DNA from: CAZCPB01 sp044223975
GTDB lineage: Bacteria > Planctomycetota > Phycisphaerae > Phycisphaerales > UBA1924
Length of the DNA: 64,000 nucleotides
Reading direction: 5' to 3'
NCBI GenBank assembly: GCA_044223975.1
Contig: JBGALI010000022.1
Location: 7,048 to 71,047, forward strand
The position numbers were made by a program, and so were the translations under genes. Positions 42,720 through 51,318 of this stretch are shown here, one piece after another. The notes under the pieces are model-generated. The model was given only the letters and a program-made list of their open reading frames with translations, had not been told where the DNA came from and searched no databases. The stretch's first letter is position 1, and the number at the start of each line of letters is the position of its first letter.

Positions 42720-43529
42720 TCAGAGCACCCCGGCGCCCAGCGCGACTCCCATCAGCAGCAGCGCCACCGCGACCACGCGGCGCACCACCATCATCGTGAC
42801 TGATTTTACGAGCCGCGCTCCGGCGTACGACCCCGCGAAGGCCGCCAGGCTCGCGGCAACGACCAGCCCGACGCCGCCGCGGTCTCGCAATACAGCCCAG
42901 TCGGCGCCCATGAACGTCAGCCCGTACACGAGCAGCCTTGAGAGGTCGACGACGACGGCGCACACCGCGCGCGTGCCGACCAGCTGCTCCTTGGTCATCC
43001 CCGCCCGCAGGAGAAACGCCGACCGCAGCGCCCCCTGGTGCCCGCTCAGGCCGCCGAAGAAGCCCGACAGGAAGCCGCCGACGAGCATCAGCTTGGGCGG
43101 GATGGTGGCCCGCTCGAGGCGCTCGGAGAATTCCAGCGCGCCGAACACGATGATCACGGCGCCGATGACCAGCCCCGTCACGGTCACGCGGCAAAGGTGC
43201 CCGGCCAGTGCGTACTCGGTCAGCACGTGCCCCGTCGCCAGCTTCGAGAGGGCCCACGCCCCCGCGAACGCGCCTAGCGCCGACACGGTCCCGAAGGTCG
43301 CGACGATGTCCCACCGCGCCCAGCGCCCGATCAGCGCCAGCTTGAACAGGTTGTTGGCAAGGTGCACCGCGGCGACCGCGGCGACGGCCACTTCGACGGG
43401 GAAGAACACGGCAAACGCGGGGAGCAGCAGCGTGCCCAGACCAAAGCCGCTGAACAGCGTCATTACCGCCACGACCAGCGCGACCGAGCAGACGACGAGG
43501 TAGGGGGTGAGCGCTTCCACGGGGCGCAT
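42720..43529 (-). CDS. TauE/SafE (TSUP) family permease
   Basis: A 269-residue membrane protein with about eight spans in two repeats, each opening with a Gly-rich helix (FSGFGLGTLLLPAF and GGFLSGFFGGLSGHQGAL). This is the TSUP architecture, used for export of sulfite, sulfoacetate or similar organosulfur anions. The substrate is unknown. The start is ATG 43529; the upstream extension is Pro-rich antisense noise. It lies on the same strand as gatB, 39 bp apart. Confidence 0.8.
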   Translation of the reverse strand: MRPVEALTPYLVVCSVALVVAVMTLFSGFGLGTLLLPAFAVFFPVEVAVAAVAAVHLANNLFKLALIGRWARWDIVATFGTVSALGAFAGAWALSKLATGHVLTEYALAGHLCRVTVTGLVIGAVIIVFGALEFSERLERATIPPKLMLVGGFLSGFFGGLSGHQGALRSAFLLRAGMTKEQLVGTRAVCAVVVDLSRLLVYGLTFMGADWAVLRDRGGVGLVVAASLAAFAGSYAGARLVKSVTMMVVRRVVAVALLLMGVALGAGVL

Positions 43530-43563
43530 GGTACCGGGCGGTGTGCGCGGAGCCGCGCCCTTC

Positions 43564-43602
43564 AAAAACGAACCGACCGGCGAGAGTTCCCCGCCGGTCG
43601 GT
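43564..43602 (-). terminator. Rho-independent terminator of the Cys-rich protein gene
   Basis: Reading the minus strand, an 11-bp stem (ACCGACCGGCG with CGCCGGTCGGT, 9-base loop) is followed after a short gap by TTTTT. It begins 26 bases after the stop codon at 43628. Confidence 0.88.
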
Positions 43603-43627
43603 GAAGAACATCAAATACAGCCGCGGC

Positions 43628-45259
43628 TCAGCAGCCGGCGACGAAGTGGTCCATGAACGTGTCGAAGTCGTCGCCGTTCACGAACGCGTTGTGGTCGATG
43701 TCCGCGGCGGGGGATCCCTGCTCGAAGTCGTAGACGAAGAAGTCAAAGTCGTCGCCGTTGACGAAGGTGTTCACGTCGTAATCGGCGACACACGGGCAGA
43801 TGTCCGCGTGCCCATCGCCGTCGCCGTCGACGCACGTCGTGAACGCGCCCTTCCACGTCGCCCCCTGGATGCCGGCGCACTCGGCCGCCTTGAGCACCAG
43901 GCAGAAGCCGGTGAGCGTGCAGCACGCGCCCGTGGGTTGGGGGCAGTTGGAGGTGGCGCACGTCGAACCCGCGCCCTTGAACGTGCCGCCCTGCGCGGTG
44001 CAGTTGGCCTGCGTCACGTTGTCCACGCACCCGCCGTTGGGCAGGCAGCACGCGCCCGTGGGGCACTGGCTGCCGTTGCAGGCGGTGCCCACGCCGAGCC
44101 ACGAGCCGCCCGCGCCGGCGCAGTCGGTCTGGCTGAGGTTGTTGATGCAGAAGCCGCCGTTGAAGCAGCAAGCGCCCTTGGGAACCGGGCAGCTCACGCC
44201 CGCGCACGACGGGCCGTCACCCTGGTAGATGCCGCCCTGGGCCGAGCAGTCGGCCGTGGTCATGACCTGGCAGACACCGTTGGACAGACAGCACGGGCCG
44301 ACGCCGGGCTGGCACGCCACTGACGACCACGTCGTCCGGGTCACGACGTCGCCCGTCGGGCGGCAGCCGGTCGCCAGGCCGCTGAATGCCTTCCAGCCGC
44401 CGTTGGGCGGGCAGCCGAAGGGACCGCAGTTCACGCCGTACAGCCAGTTGGCGTTGCCGAACGCCAGACCCGACACGTCGGTGCAAGGGAACGCGTTGCA
44501 GCACGTCGGCGGAGCGTTGGAGCAGGGGTTCTGCGTCTGCTGGTTGTGGTGATCGATCCTCCAGCCCACCGTGAACTGGTGCGAGCCGTTGTCGGTGATG
44601 ATGATCTGCTCGGGGTCGCCCGGGTCCACCGAGAAGTTCACGTTCACGCCGCCCGTGCCGGGCCCGAGGTGGATGTGCGGCAGGATCACGTCGTCGGACG
44701 AGAACGAATCGACCAGCGTTCCCGTGCTCGGGTTGCCCGACCAGAACAGGATCGACCACTGCGTCGTGGTCGAGATAACCGCGTTCGATGTCGCAAAGAT
44801 CTGCTCGCAGAGGTTGATCTTGATGGGGAAATCGGCCGCCGCGAGCGTGTACGTCGCCGCGAAGATCTCCGTCTGGGCAAAGCCGGCCTGGGCGAAGTAG
44901 CTCCCACCCGTGAAGCTCGCGTCGGTCAGCGACGAGACCACGTTGCACGAGCTGCGCGAATCAAACCCCGACGCCATGCGCCCGTGAGGGCCGACGTACA
45001 TCGTGTCAATCTGAGGGATGGTGACGGGGATCTCGATCAGGCGCTCGGCGCTGGGGTGTCCCGCATCCGCGGCGGTGGGTTCGGGCGCGGGGGCCGCGAC
45101 GGCAGGCGAAGCCGGCGCCTCCACACCCGGCGAGCTCGCGGCAGGCCACGACGATGCCGCGAGTGCCCCGATGCCCGCGATCAGGCCCGCGAGCGGTGCC
45201 CAAACCGCTCCTCGCGCCGGGGCGAACGGATTCCTGTCACGCGCGGAACGCTGGCTCAT
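43628..45259 (-). CDS. Exported Cys-rich repeat protein with dockerin-like tail
   Basis: A 543-residue exported protein. ATG 45259 (MSQRSARDRN) precedes a hydrophobic segment (AGLIAGIGALAASSW). Residues about 75-300 form a beta-rich domain with 'SSDDVILPHIHLGPGTGG'-type strands. Four Cys-rich repeats of about 40 residues follow, each with a GACC(L/F).NG.C..N...TxAxC pattern (ACCLPNGGC, ACCFNGGFC, ACCTLTGFC). The last 54 residues are the dockerin-like module from CVADYDVN to FVAGC-stop. With more than 40 Cys it needs oxidative folding, and the divergent neighbour is a VKOR-DsbA fusion gene. Confidence 0.75.
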   Translation of the reverse strand: MSQRSARDRNPFAPARGAVWAPLAGLIAGIGALAASSWPAASSPGVEAPASPAVAAPAPEPTAADAGHPSAERLIEIPVTIPQIDTMYVGPHGRMASGFDSRSSCNVVSSLTDASFTGGSYFAQAGFAQTEIFAATYTLAAADFPIKINLCEQIFATSNAVISTTTQWSILFWSGNPSTGTLVDSFSSDDVILPHIHLGPGTGGVNVNFSVDPGDPEQIIITDNGSHQFTVGWRIDHHNQQTQNPCSNAPPTCCNAFPCTDVSGLAFGNANWLYGVNCGPFGCPPNGGWKAFSGLATGCRPTGDVVTRTTWSSVACQPGVGPCCLSNGVCQVMTTADCSAQGGIYQGDGPSCAGVSCPVPKGACCFNGGFCINNLSQTDCAGAGGSWLGVGTACNGSQCPTGACCLPNGGCVDNVTQANCTAQGGTFKGAGSTCATSNCPQPTGACCTLTGFCLVLKAAECAGIQGATWKGAFTTCVDGDGDGHADICPCVADYDVNTFVNGDDFDFFVYDFEQGSPAADIDHNAFVNGDDFDTFMDHFVAGC

Positions 45260-45428
45260 GTCGTGCCCTTTTTGGACCAAAGACGGACCCCGCCGGTTAC
45301 GTCGGTCGTCCCGGCATGCTCCCGCCAACTTATCACGGGTTCTTGCGGATTGATACACAATCTTGAAGCCGTTTGAGAACCGTTCGGCCCTATTTGCCAA
45401 GGGGTTCCGGTCGGGCCAGTATTCACCC

Positions 45429-47246
45429 GTGAACCATCGCACCAACCCACCCCCTCCTCCACCGGCCGGCACTTGGAGCGCTGGCTCCGGAAGCCGTGGT
45501 TGGTGGTGGTTTGGCATCGCGATGCTCGGGCTAGCCGCGCTGCTTTCTGCGCAGATGGCCCTTCAGCACGCGGCAGGGATCGGCCTGCCCGGGTGCGGTC
45601 CCGGAAGCCCCTGCGCCCGAGCCGCCGCCAGCCGCTGGGGCTCGCTGCCCGGGCTCGGCTGGCCGGTGTCGTACCTCGGAACGGCGTTCTTCTGCGGCGT
45701 TGTTGTTGCGTGGATCGCGGGGCGGGGCGCGATGAGCGGTGCACTCCTCGCGCTCGTGCGCCTGGGCGTTGCCGCGTCGGTGTTCTTCGTGGTCGTATCG
45801 ATCGGCGAACGCCTGCTGTGCGCGTACTGCCTCGCGGTGCACGGCGCCAACTTCATCGGGTGGATCGCCGCCGAACGCGCCGCCGGTCCGGGCGGCGCGC
45901 CGCGCGTTCGCTTGAGGCGCACGCTGGCTTCCTTTGCCGTCGGCGCGGCACTCGTGGGTGTCGCGCTCGCGGTGCTCGACGTGCGCTCCCGCCGCGCCGC
46001 GGCAGCCACCGCCGAGAAGAACCTCGCCGTGTCCACCGAGGCGCTTCGAGGCGCGCCCGGCTCCGACGCCGCAAGGTCGTTCGGGGGGCGCTTCCCACTT
46101 GGGCCCGACCACGCGCGTGTCCGCGTGGTCATCTTCACCGACTACCAGTGTCCTGACTGCCGGTTGATCGAGAGCCAGGTTGAGGCGCTGATCAGGGCGC
46201 GGCCCGACGTGTCGCTCTCGGTGAAGCACTTCCCGTTCTGCACGGAATGCAACCCTCGCGCCGAGCGCAACCTGCACCCCAACGCCTGCTGGGCGGCCCG
46301 TGCCGCGGAAGCCGCGGGCGCGCTCGGCGGCCCCGACGGCTTCTGGCGCGTGCACCGCTGGCTCTTCGACAGGGGCGGCGCGTTCACCGATGCGGAGCTG
46401 CGCGCCGCACTGCCGGGGCTCGGCTTCGACGCCGATCGCTTCGTCGCGGAGATGAGCTCGGACCGAACGCTGAACGTGGTCCGCGCCGACATCGACGAAG
46501 CCTTCGGAGTGGGCCTGAGCACGACGCCCATGATCTTCATCAACGGCGTCGAGCTCAAGGGCTGGACCGCGCCCGACGCGCTGAGCCGCGCCGCCGAGGC
46601 CGCCGCGTCTTCGTCTTCGCCCGCCACCGACCGGCCGCCCGAGGCGCTGACCAAGCTCGTGGCCGACTGGCTGGAGCAGCCGCGCTCGGTCATCCCGCCG
46701 GTGCCGCACCCGTGGGTCCGGGGCACGGCGAACGCCCACGTCCGCGTGGTGCTCTTCGGCGATTACCAGGAGCCCAACTGCGCCGAGGTCGATGCGCTGC
46801 TGCGGAAACTCGCCGCCGAGCGTCCCGACACCAGCTACGAGTTCCGCCACTTCCCGCTCGACCCGGCGTGCAACCCCATCGCCACATCGAACCTGCACCC
46901 GATGGCCTGCCGCATGTCGATCGCGGCCGAGAGCGCCGGCGCCGCGGGGGGCGAAGCGGCGTTCTGGACCGCGCACGAGTGGATCTTCGGGCACCAGCGC
47001 ACGTTCACGGACCACGGTCTCCGCGCCGCGCTCGAGCCACTAGGCGTCACGCCGCAGTCGCTGGCCAACGCTTCGGTGGGGCCGGGGATCGCCGGCAGGA
47101 TTCTCGCCGACTGCCGCGCCGCCGAGGCGGTGGGGGTAACGGGCATTCCGTACATCTTCGTCAACGACCGGCGCGTGCCGCGCTGGACGTACGAGGGGTT
47201 GCCGGTGATGGAAGCGATCGTGAAGCGAGCCGCGCAGGGCGAGTGA
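45429..47246 (+). CDS. VKOR-DsbA-DsbA fusion, disulfide-bond oxidase
   Basis: A 605-residue membrane protein joining a VKOR domain to two DsbA-like thioredoxin folds. VKOR (about 25-185) has loop cysteines C56 and C62 and the active-site CAYC (131-134). The first thioredoxin domain (about 225-395) has CPDC (241-244) and cis-Pro in TTPMIF. The second (about 430-600) reads EPNC (448-451), so its first Cys is lost, while the cis-Pro region TGIPYIF remains. Additional pairs C274/C287 and C481/C494 align between the two. GTG 45429 is preferred; TTG 45363 would add 22 residues. Predicted to oxidise exported proteins using quinone. Confidence 0.85.
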   Translation: MNHRTNPPPPPPAGTWSAGSGSRGWWWFGIAMLGLAALLSAQMALQHAAGIGLPGCGPGSPCARAAASRWGSLPGLGWPVSYLGTAFFCGVVVAWIAGRGAMSGALLALVRLGVAASVFFVVVSIGERLLCAYCLAVHGANFIGWIAAERAAGPGGAPRVRLRRTLASFAVGAALVGVALAVLDVRSRRAAAATAEKNLAVSTEALRGAPGSDAARSFGGRFPLGPDHARVRVVIFTDYQCPDCRLIESQVEALIRARPDVSLSVKHFPFCTECNPRAERNLHPNACWAARAAEAAGALGGPDGFWRVHRWLFDRGGAFTDAELRAALPGLGFDADRFVAEMSSDRTLNVVRADIDEAFGVGLSTTPMIFINGVELKGWTAPDALSRAAEAAASSSSPATDRPPEALTKLVADWLEQPRSVIPPVPHPWVRGTANAHVRVVLFGDYQEPNCAEVDALLRKLAAERPDTSYEFRHFPLDPACNPIATSNLHPMACRMSIAAESAGAAGGEAAFWTAHEWIFGHQRTFTDHGLRAALEPLGVTPQSLANASVGPGIAGRILADCRAAEAVGVTGIPYIFVNDRRVPRWTYEGLPVMEAIVKRAAQGE

Positions 47247-47267
47247 GCTAAGGCCCGCGCAACCTCG

Positions 47268-48098
47268 TCATCGCCGGCGGCGCACGCCAACCAGCGCGAG
47301 CGCGGCAAGCGGCGCCGCGGTTCCCGGCGCCGGCACCAGCGTGTCCACGTGCTTGATCAGTTCGCGCAGCGTGATGTCGGTCGCGGCCGTGGCGCCGGCC
47401 AGCGGAGTCTGGATCCCCACGTGGATGTGGCCCGCGGCCACGGTGCGGAACTCGGCGTTGATCGCGTCGTGCGTGTCCTTGTACCACACCCCGTGGTAGG
47501 CCATGTACTCCGACAGGAACCCGCCGCCGTACCCGGTCTGGTCGATGAAGGCATTGAACCCCAGGCCCGCCGCGTTCACCGCGTTCATGATGTTCGTCAT
47601 CGGCAGGCTTGAATGGCGCACGAACCCCGCGGGGACGCTCGCGTCGGGTGGGCTGGGCGTCGGCTGGAAGGGTGCGGTGTAGTCGTCCACCCACGTCTGG
47701 AGGTTCCGCTGCGAGTACTCGATCTCCCAGTTCTTGCCCATCGAGCCGCGGCTGAAGGTCAGAATCGCGACGGGCTTGACCATCTCGGTGATCCGCGCCC
47801 AGTCGGCCGAGGTGTCCTGGTAGTCGACTTCAAAGTCCCCCACGCCCTGCCCGAGGCCGTTGGGGAACTCGGGAAAGAACGAGTACAGGTTGTAGCCGCG
47901 GCCCTCCCAGTTGCCGCCCTGCCAGCCGCCGGGGTTCTGGGCCGGGTTGGTCGAGAACTTGCGCACCATGTTGTTGGTCGGCGGCCAGTAGCCGGTGATG
48001 AGGATGTTGTTGGTGAAGCCGGCCAGGGCCGGTGAGCACGCGGCAATTCCCGCGAAGACGGCCGCGGCGCACGGGCTGATCGAACGCGTTCGGCGCAT
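47268..48098 (-). CDS. Exported pyroglutamyl-peptidase-like protein with sorting tail
   Basis: A 276-residue exported protein starting at ATG 48098 (MRRTRSISPCAAAVFAG). The mature part follows the pattern of pyroglutamyl peptidase I (C15): NILITGYWPPTNN near the start, GKNWEIEYSQRN for the catalytic Glu block, SLPMTNIMNAV, FLSEYMAYHG for the catalytic Cys block (family FVCNYxxY), and AGHIHVG for the His block. Cys is replaced by Ser; Glu and His are kept. The C-terminus VPAPGTAAPLAALALVGVRRRR is a PEP-CTERM-like sorting signal. Family assignment rests on motif alignment by eye. Confidence 0.6.
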   Translation of the reverse strand: MRRTRSISPCAAAVFAGIAACSPALAGFTNNILITGYWPPTNNMVRKFSTNPAQNPGGWQGGNWEGRGYNLYSFFPEFPNGLGQGVGDFEVDYQDTSADWARITEMVKPVAILTFSRGSMGKNWEIEYSQRNLQTWVDDYTAPFQPTPSPPDASVPAGFVRHSSLPMTNIMNAVNAAGLGFNAFIDQTGYGGGFLSEYMAYHGVWYKDTHDAINAEFRTVAAGHIHVGIQTPLAGATAATDITLRELIKHVDTLVPAPGTAAPLAALALVGVRRRR

Positions 48099-48188
48099 GA
48101 AACTCCCTTTCGACACCGAGCCGACCGAATCTAGAAACCTACCTCCGAATCGGAGCGGCGGCCAACGAAGCCTCAAAAACAGGCGCTT

Positions 48189-49934
48189 TTACCCGCCGCG
48201 GCTGTGGGCCGTCGCGGACGGGTCGATCGTGACCGCCTCGACGGGGAGCACGATGCGGAAGGTGGCGCCGCGGCCCGCGGTCTGGCCGTTCTTGCCGTCG
48301 ACTTCGATGCGCCCGCCGTGCTCTTCGACGATCCGCTTGCTCACGGGGAGCCCAAGGCCGGTGCCGCGGACGCCCTTGGTCGAGTTGAAGGGCTCGAAGA
48401 TCCAGGGCAGGCGGTCGTCGGGGATGCCCGGCCCGTTGTCGATGACCGTGATTTCCGCGTAGGCGCGGGAACGCGGATCGGGCGTGCCGTGGTGATTGGC
48501 GGGCGCGCCGGGCGGCGCGGGGTGGTACGCGGCGCGGACGGTGACGGCGCCGGTGGCGGGCTCGACGGCCTCGATCGCGTTGCCCATGAGGTTCATCATG
48601 GCCTGGTGCATGAGGGCCGCGTCGATGGGGATGGGCGGCATCTCGGGGTCAACGTCGACGATCATCGCGACCTGCTTGGCGGCGCACTGGCCCTCGAGGA
48701 GCTGGGCGCAGTCGTCGATGAGGGGCCCGAGCTTCATGAGGTCGAGCTCGACGCGGCGCTGGCGCGAGTAGGCGAGCATGTTGAGCGTGAGGCCCATGAT
48801 GCGGTCGAGGTTGCGCTTGAGGATCGCCCAGCCGCCCTTGGCGATCTTGAGGTCGTCCTTGCGGAGGCCCATCTCGACGACGTCCGCCCCGCCGCGCAGG
48901 CCCTGGAGGATGTTCTTGATGGAATGCGACAGGCTGGCGACGGTCTCGCCGACGGCGGCGAGGCGCTCGGACTGGAGCTTCTGGGCGTAGAGCTCGGTGT
49001 TAGCGAGGGCCAGGCCGGTGTGCTGGCCGATGGCGTTCATGAGCGCAAGCTGCTCGGGCGTGAAGGTGTAGTTGGCCATCGTGCTGTCGATGTAGATGGC
49101 GCCGAAGGTGCGGTCGCGGTAGCGGATGGGGGAGCAGATCGCCGAGCGCACGGCCATCTGATAGATGCTGTCGCCGGAGGCGAAGCGTGCATCGGTCATG
49201 GCGTTGGTCGAGAGCACGCCCTCGCCCTGGCGGAGGCAGTGCTGGAGGATGGTGCGGCTGACGTGGATCCTGGCCGCGTCCTTGTCGCGGGGCGGGGTCT
49301 TGTACTTGACCACCGCGGGGCGGAGCGGGGCCTCGGGCGTCCCTGCCGCGGCGGCGCTCGTTGAGTTCGCGGGCGCGGGGCCGAACAGCATGATGAAGCC
49401 GCGCTCGGGCTTAAACTCCTCGAAGACAAGCTCCATGACGGCCTTGAGAAGTTCCTGGCGGTCGATCACCTGCTGGCTGGTGATGGTCGTGAGCTGGTAG
49501 ATGACGCGGAGGTGCTCGACGGCGGCCTGGCGCGGCTCGGGCTCGGAGAGAATGACCGAGTCCTCGTTGCTGATCATGGTCCGCTCGATGGCGGCGTCGA
49601 TCTGCCCGGGCTTTAAGAGCTTGACCACGTCGGGCTCCTCTTCCTCGGTGATGCCGAAGATCAGGAGCGTGGCGCCGGTGCGGACCTGGTCGCCGGGGCG
49701 CAGGCGGGTGCGCTCGGTGATGCGGACCCCGTTGACGTACGTGCCGTTCTGGCTGTCCAGGTCGCGGATGAACCACTCGCCGCGGTCGGGCGTGAGCTCG
49801 GAGTGGCGGCGCGAGATGGTGGTGTCGTTGAGAGGGACGGCCTCGGTGGAGCGCCCGATGAGCTGGGGCTCGTTCTCGGGCAGGATGAACTTCTTGCCCT
49901 TGTCCGGACCCTGGATGACGGAGAGGACGAGCAC
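48189..49934 (-). CDS. FHA-GAF sensor histidine kinase
   Basis: A 581-residue cytosolic sensor kinase. An FHA domain (about 20-95) has GRS, SRRHSEL and DLDSQNGTYVNG, the phosphothreonine-binding pattern. A GAF-like domain spans about 150-320. The HisKA region carries AVGETVASLSHSIKNILQGLRGG with the phospho-acceptor His. The ATPase domain has NLMGNAIEAV, DNGPGIPDD and GTGLGLPVSKRI. FHA fused to a kinase suggests cross-talk from Ser/Thr kinases. No response regulator is adjacent. It has no membrane segment. Confidence 0.9.
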   Translation of the reverse strand: MLVLSVIQGPDKGKKFILPENEPQLIGRSTEAVPLNDTTISRRHSELTPDRGEWFIRDLDSQNGTYVNGVRITERTRLRPGDQVRTGATLLIFGITEEEEPDVVKLLKPGQIDAAIERTMISNEDSVILSEPEPRQAAVEHLRVIYQLTTITSQQVIDRQELLKAVMELVFEEFKPERGFIMLFGPAPANSTSAAAAGTPEAPLRPAVVKYKTPPRDKDAARIHVSRTILQHCLRQGEGVLSTNAMTDARFASGDSIYQMAVRSAICSPIRYRDRTFGAIYIDSTMANYTFTPEQLALMNAIGQHTGLALANTELYAQKLQSERLAAVGETVASLSHSIKNILQGLRGGADVVEMGLRKDDLKIAKGGWAILKRNLDRIMGLTLNMLAYSRQRRVELDLMKLGPLIDDCAQLLEGQCAAKQVAMIVDVDPEMPPIPIDAALMHQAMMNLMGNAIEAVEPATGAVTVRAAYHPAPPGAPANHHGTPDPRSRAYAEITVIDNGPGIPDDRLPWIFEPFNSTKGVRGTGLGLPVSKRIVEEHGGRIEVDGKNGQTAGRGATFRIVLPVEAVTIDPSATAHSRGG

Positions 49935-50009
49935 GGGGAACGATACGGGGGGACAGGGGAATGAGGTGCGGGCACGGGTGAATCGTGCGTGCCCTCAAAC
50001 GCAAGGAGC

Positions 50010-50028
50010 GACCGCGCCGGGCGCGGTC
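50010..50028 (-). terminator. Hairpin after dockerin-tailed HAF gene
   Basis: An 8-bp stem GACCGCGC and GCGCGGTC around CGG, 40 bases after the stop at 50068 on the minus strand. The following sequence has only a short T-run, so it is a weak intrinsic terminator candidate. Confidence 0.45.
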
Positions 50029-50067
50029 GGTCTGGGGATGAGCCTTTGCTTGAAGGGAGCGGCGGGC

Positions 50068-51291
50068 TCAGCATCCGGCCGCGAAGGCGGTGTAGTACCC
50101 CTCGAAATCATCGCCGTTGACGAAGCCGTCTCGGTTGAAGTCTGAGGCGGGGTCGCCGTCCAGGAAAACCTGCGCGTAGGCGTCGAAATCGACGCCGTTG
50201 ACGAAGCCGTCGTTGTTGAAGTCGGCGGGGCACGAGGTCAGTATGAACCCGCGCGTGCGGCCGTCGTGGCGCCCCCAGCCGACGATGGCGCCCGAGTCGT
50301 TGATCGCCTGCGCGTACTGCAGGGTCCAGCCGGTTCCCGAGGGGATGAGGGAGTTCAGGTCGATGGCGCCGTCGGCGTCGAACCTGGCCGCTCGCGGGCG
50401 TCCCTGTGCATCGAGTGACATGCCGACGATCTGGCCCACGGCGTTGATCCCGTTGGCCTCGGCGTACTCCCCGCCCAGAGTGCCGAGCGGGGTCATGGTC
50501 CCGGCCTGCCAACGGAAGGCCCGCGCGGCACCGTCGGCCAATCGCGACCAGCCGACGACGATGTCGTCGGCGTTGATGTCCCTGGCCCAACTGACGGGCC
50601 CGCCGAGAGTTCCCAGGTCGATCATCGGCTGACCGGGCCTCCAGAGGAACGCGCGGAGCGGCCCGGCGGACGAGAGCGAGACGCCGACCACGTGGCGCGC
50701 GGTGTTGATCGCCTCGGCGCGGCTGAACGGGCCGCCGAGCGTCCCCAGGTCGGTGATCGGGTTGTTGAGGCCGTCGGTCTTCACGGCGAACGCATGCATG
50801 ATCATGTACCCGCCGAGGGTCTCGCCGGTGCCGGTCTGGCCGACCGAGTAGGGGGGCGTCGAGTTGCTGATGTCCGTCCCGCCCCCGGGCCCGACGTGCA
50901 CGAAGAGAGGGAACCGGTCCGGGAGGTAGGGGAGCCCCGAAACAAAAGCGCGCCTGATGGTTCCGAAGGGAAAGTTCGGAGCGACCTCCGTTCCCACAAA
51001 CGTTTCGGTGTCGTTGAGTGCGCCCGCCCAGACGTACGGAAGGCCCGTGCCATCGATGGAAGACATGACGGCGACGACGCCCGCGGAGTCGTAGAACACA
51101 GTCTGCGTGCCCGAACCGTCGGCCAGTTCGCAGACGGCCATGGTGACGCCGTTGTTGTTCACGTCCCAGGCGTAGGTGGGGCCGTCGCCGCTCACCGGCA
51201 GGACCTCCCGGATCGAGTACTGCTGGGCGCCGGCTTCGGAAGCCGCGAGTGAAGCCAGGGCTGCCGCGAGAATCGAGTGATGGGCTCTCAT
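50068..51291 (-). CDS. Exported HAF-repeat protein with dockerin-like tail
   Basis: A 407-residue exported protein with a signal peptide ending near SEAGAQ. Repeats of about 45 residues carry the HAF signature: AFLWRPG, then DLGTLGGPVSWARDIN and IVVGWS, repeated with LGTLGG(P/E). The last 55 residues are a dockerin-like module from CPADFNNDGFVNG to FAAGC-stop. It lies downstream of a second HAF gene (51319-52398), 27 bp apart on the same strand. The HAF body differs from the HAF-like protein at 2162. Role unknown; surface-associated. Confidence 0.75.
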   Translation of the reverse strand: MRAHHSILAAALASLAASEAGAQQYSIREVLPVSGDGPTYAWDVNNNGVTMAVCELADGSGTQTVFYDSAGVVAVMSSIDGTGLPYVWAGALNDTETFVGTEVAPNFPFGTIRRAFVSGLPYLPDRFPLFVHVGPGGGTDISNSTPPYSVGQTGTGETLGGYMIMHAFAVKTDGLNNPITDLGTLGGPFSRAEAINTARHVVGVSLSSAGPLRAFLWRPGQPMIDLGTLGGPVSWARDINADDIVVGWSRLADGAARAFRWQAGTMTPLGTLGGEYAEANGINAVGQIVGMSLDAQGRPRAARFDADGAIDLNSLIPSGTGWTLQYAQAINDSGAIVGWGRHDGRTRGFILTSCPADFNNDGFVNGVDFDAYAQVFLDGDPASDFNRDGFVNGDDFEGYYTAFAAGC

Positions 51292-51318
51292 GGGATTTTC
51301 TCCTTTTTTCGTTGAGCG

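Noticed and set aside
48204..49364. Plus-strand 386-codon frame opposite the histidine kinase
   Set aside because: Val/Asp/Gly-biased antisense frame with no family motifs; the kinase strand is certain.
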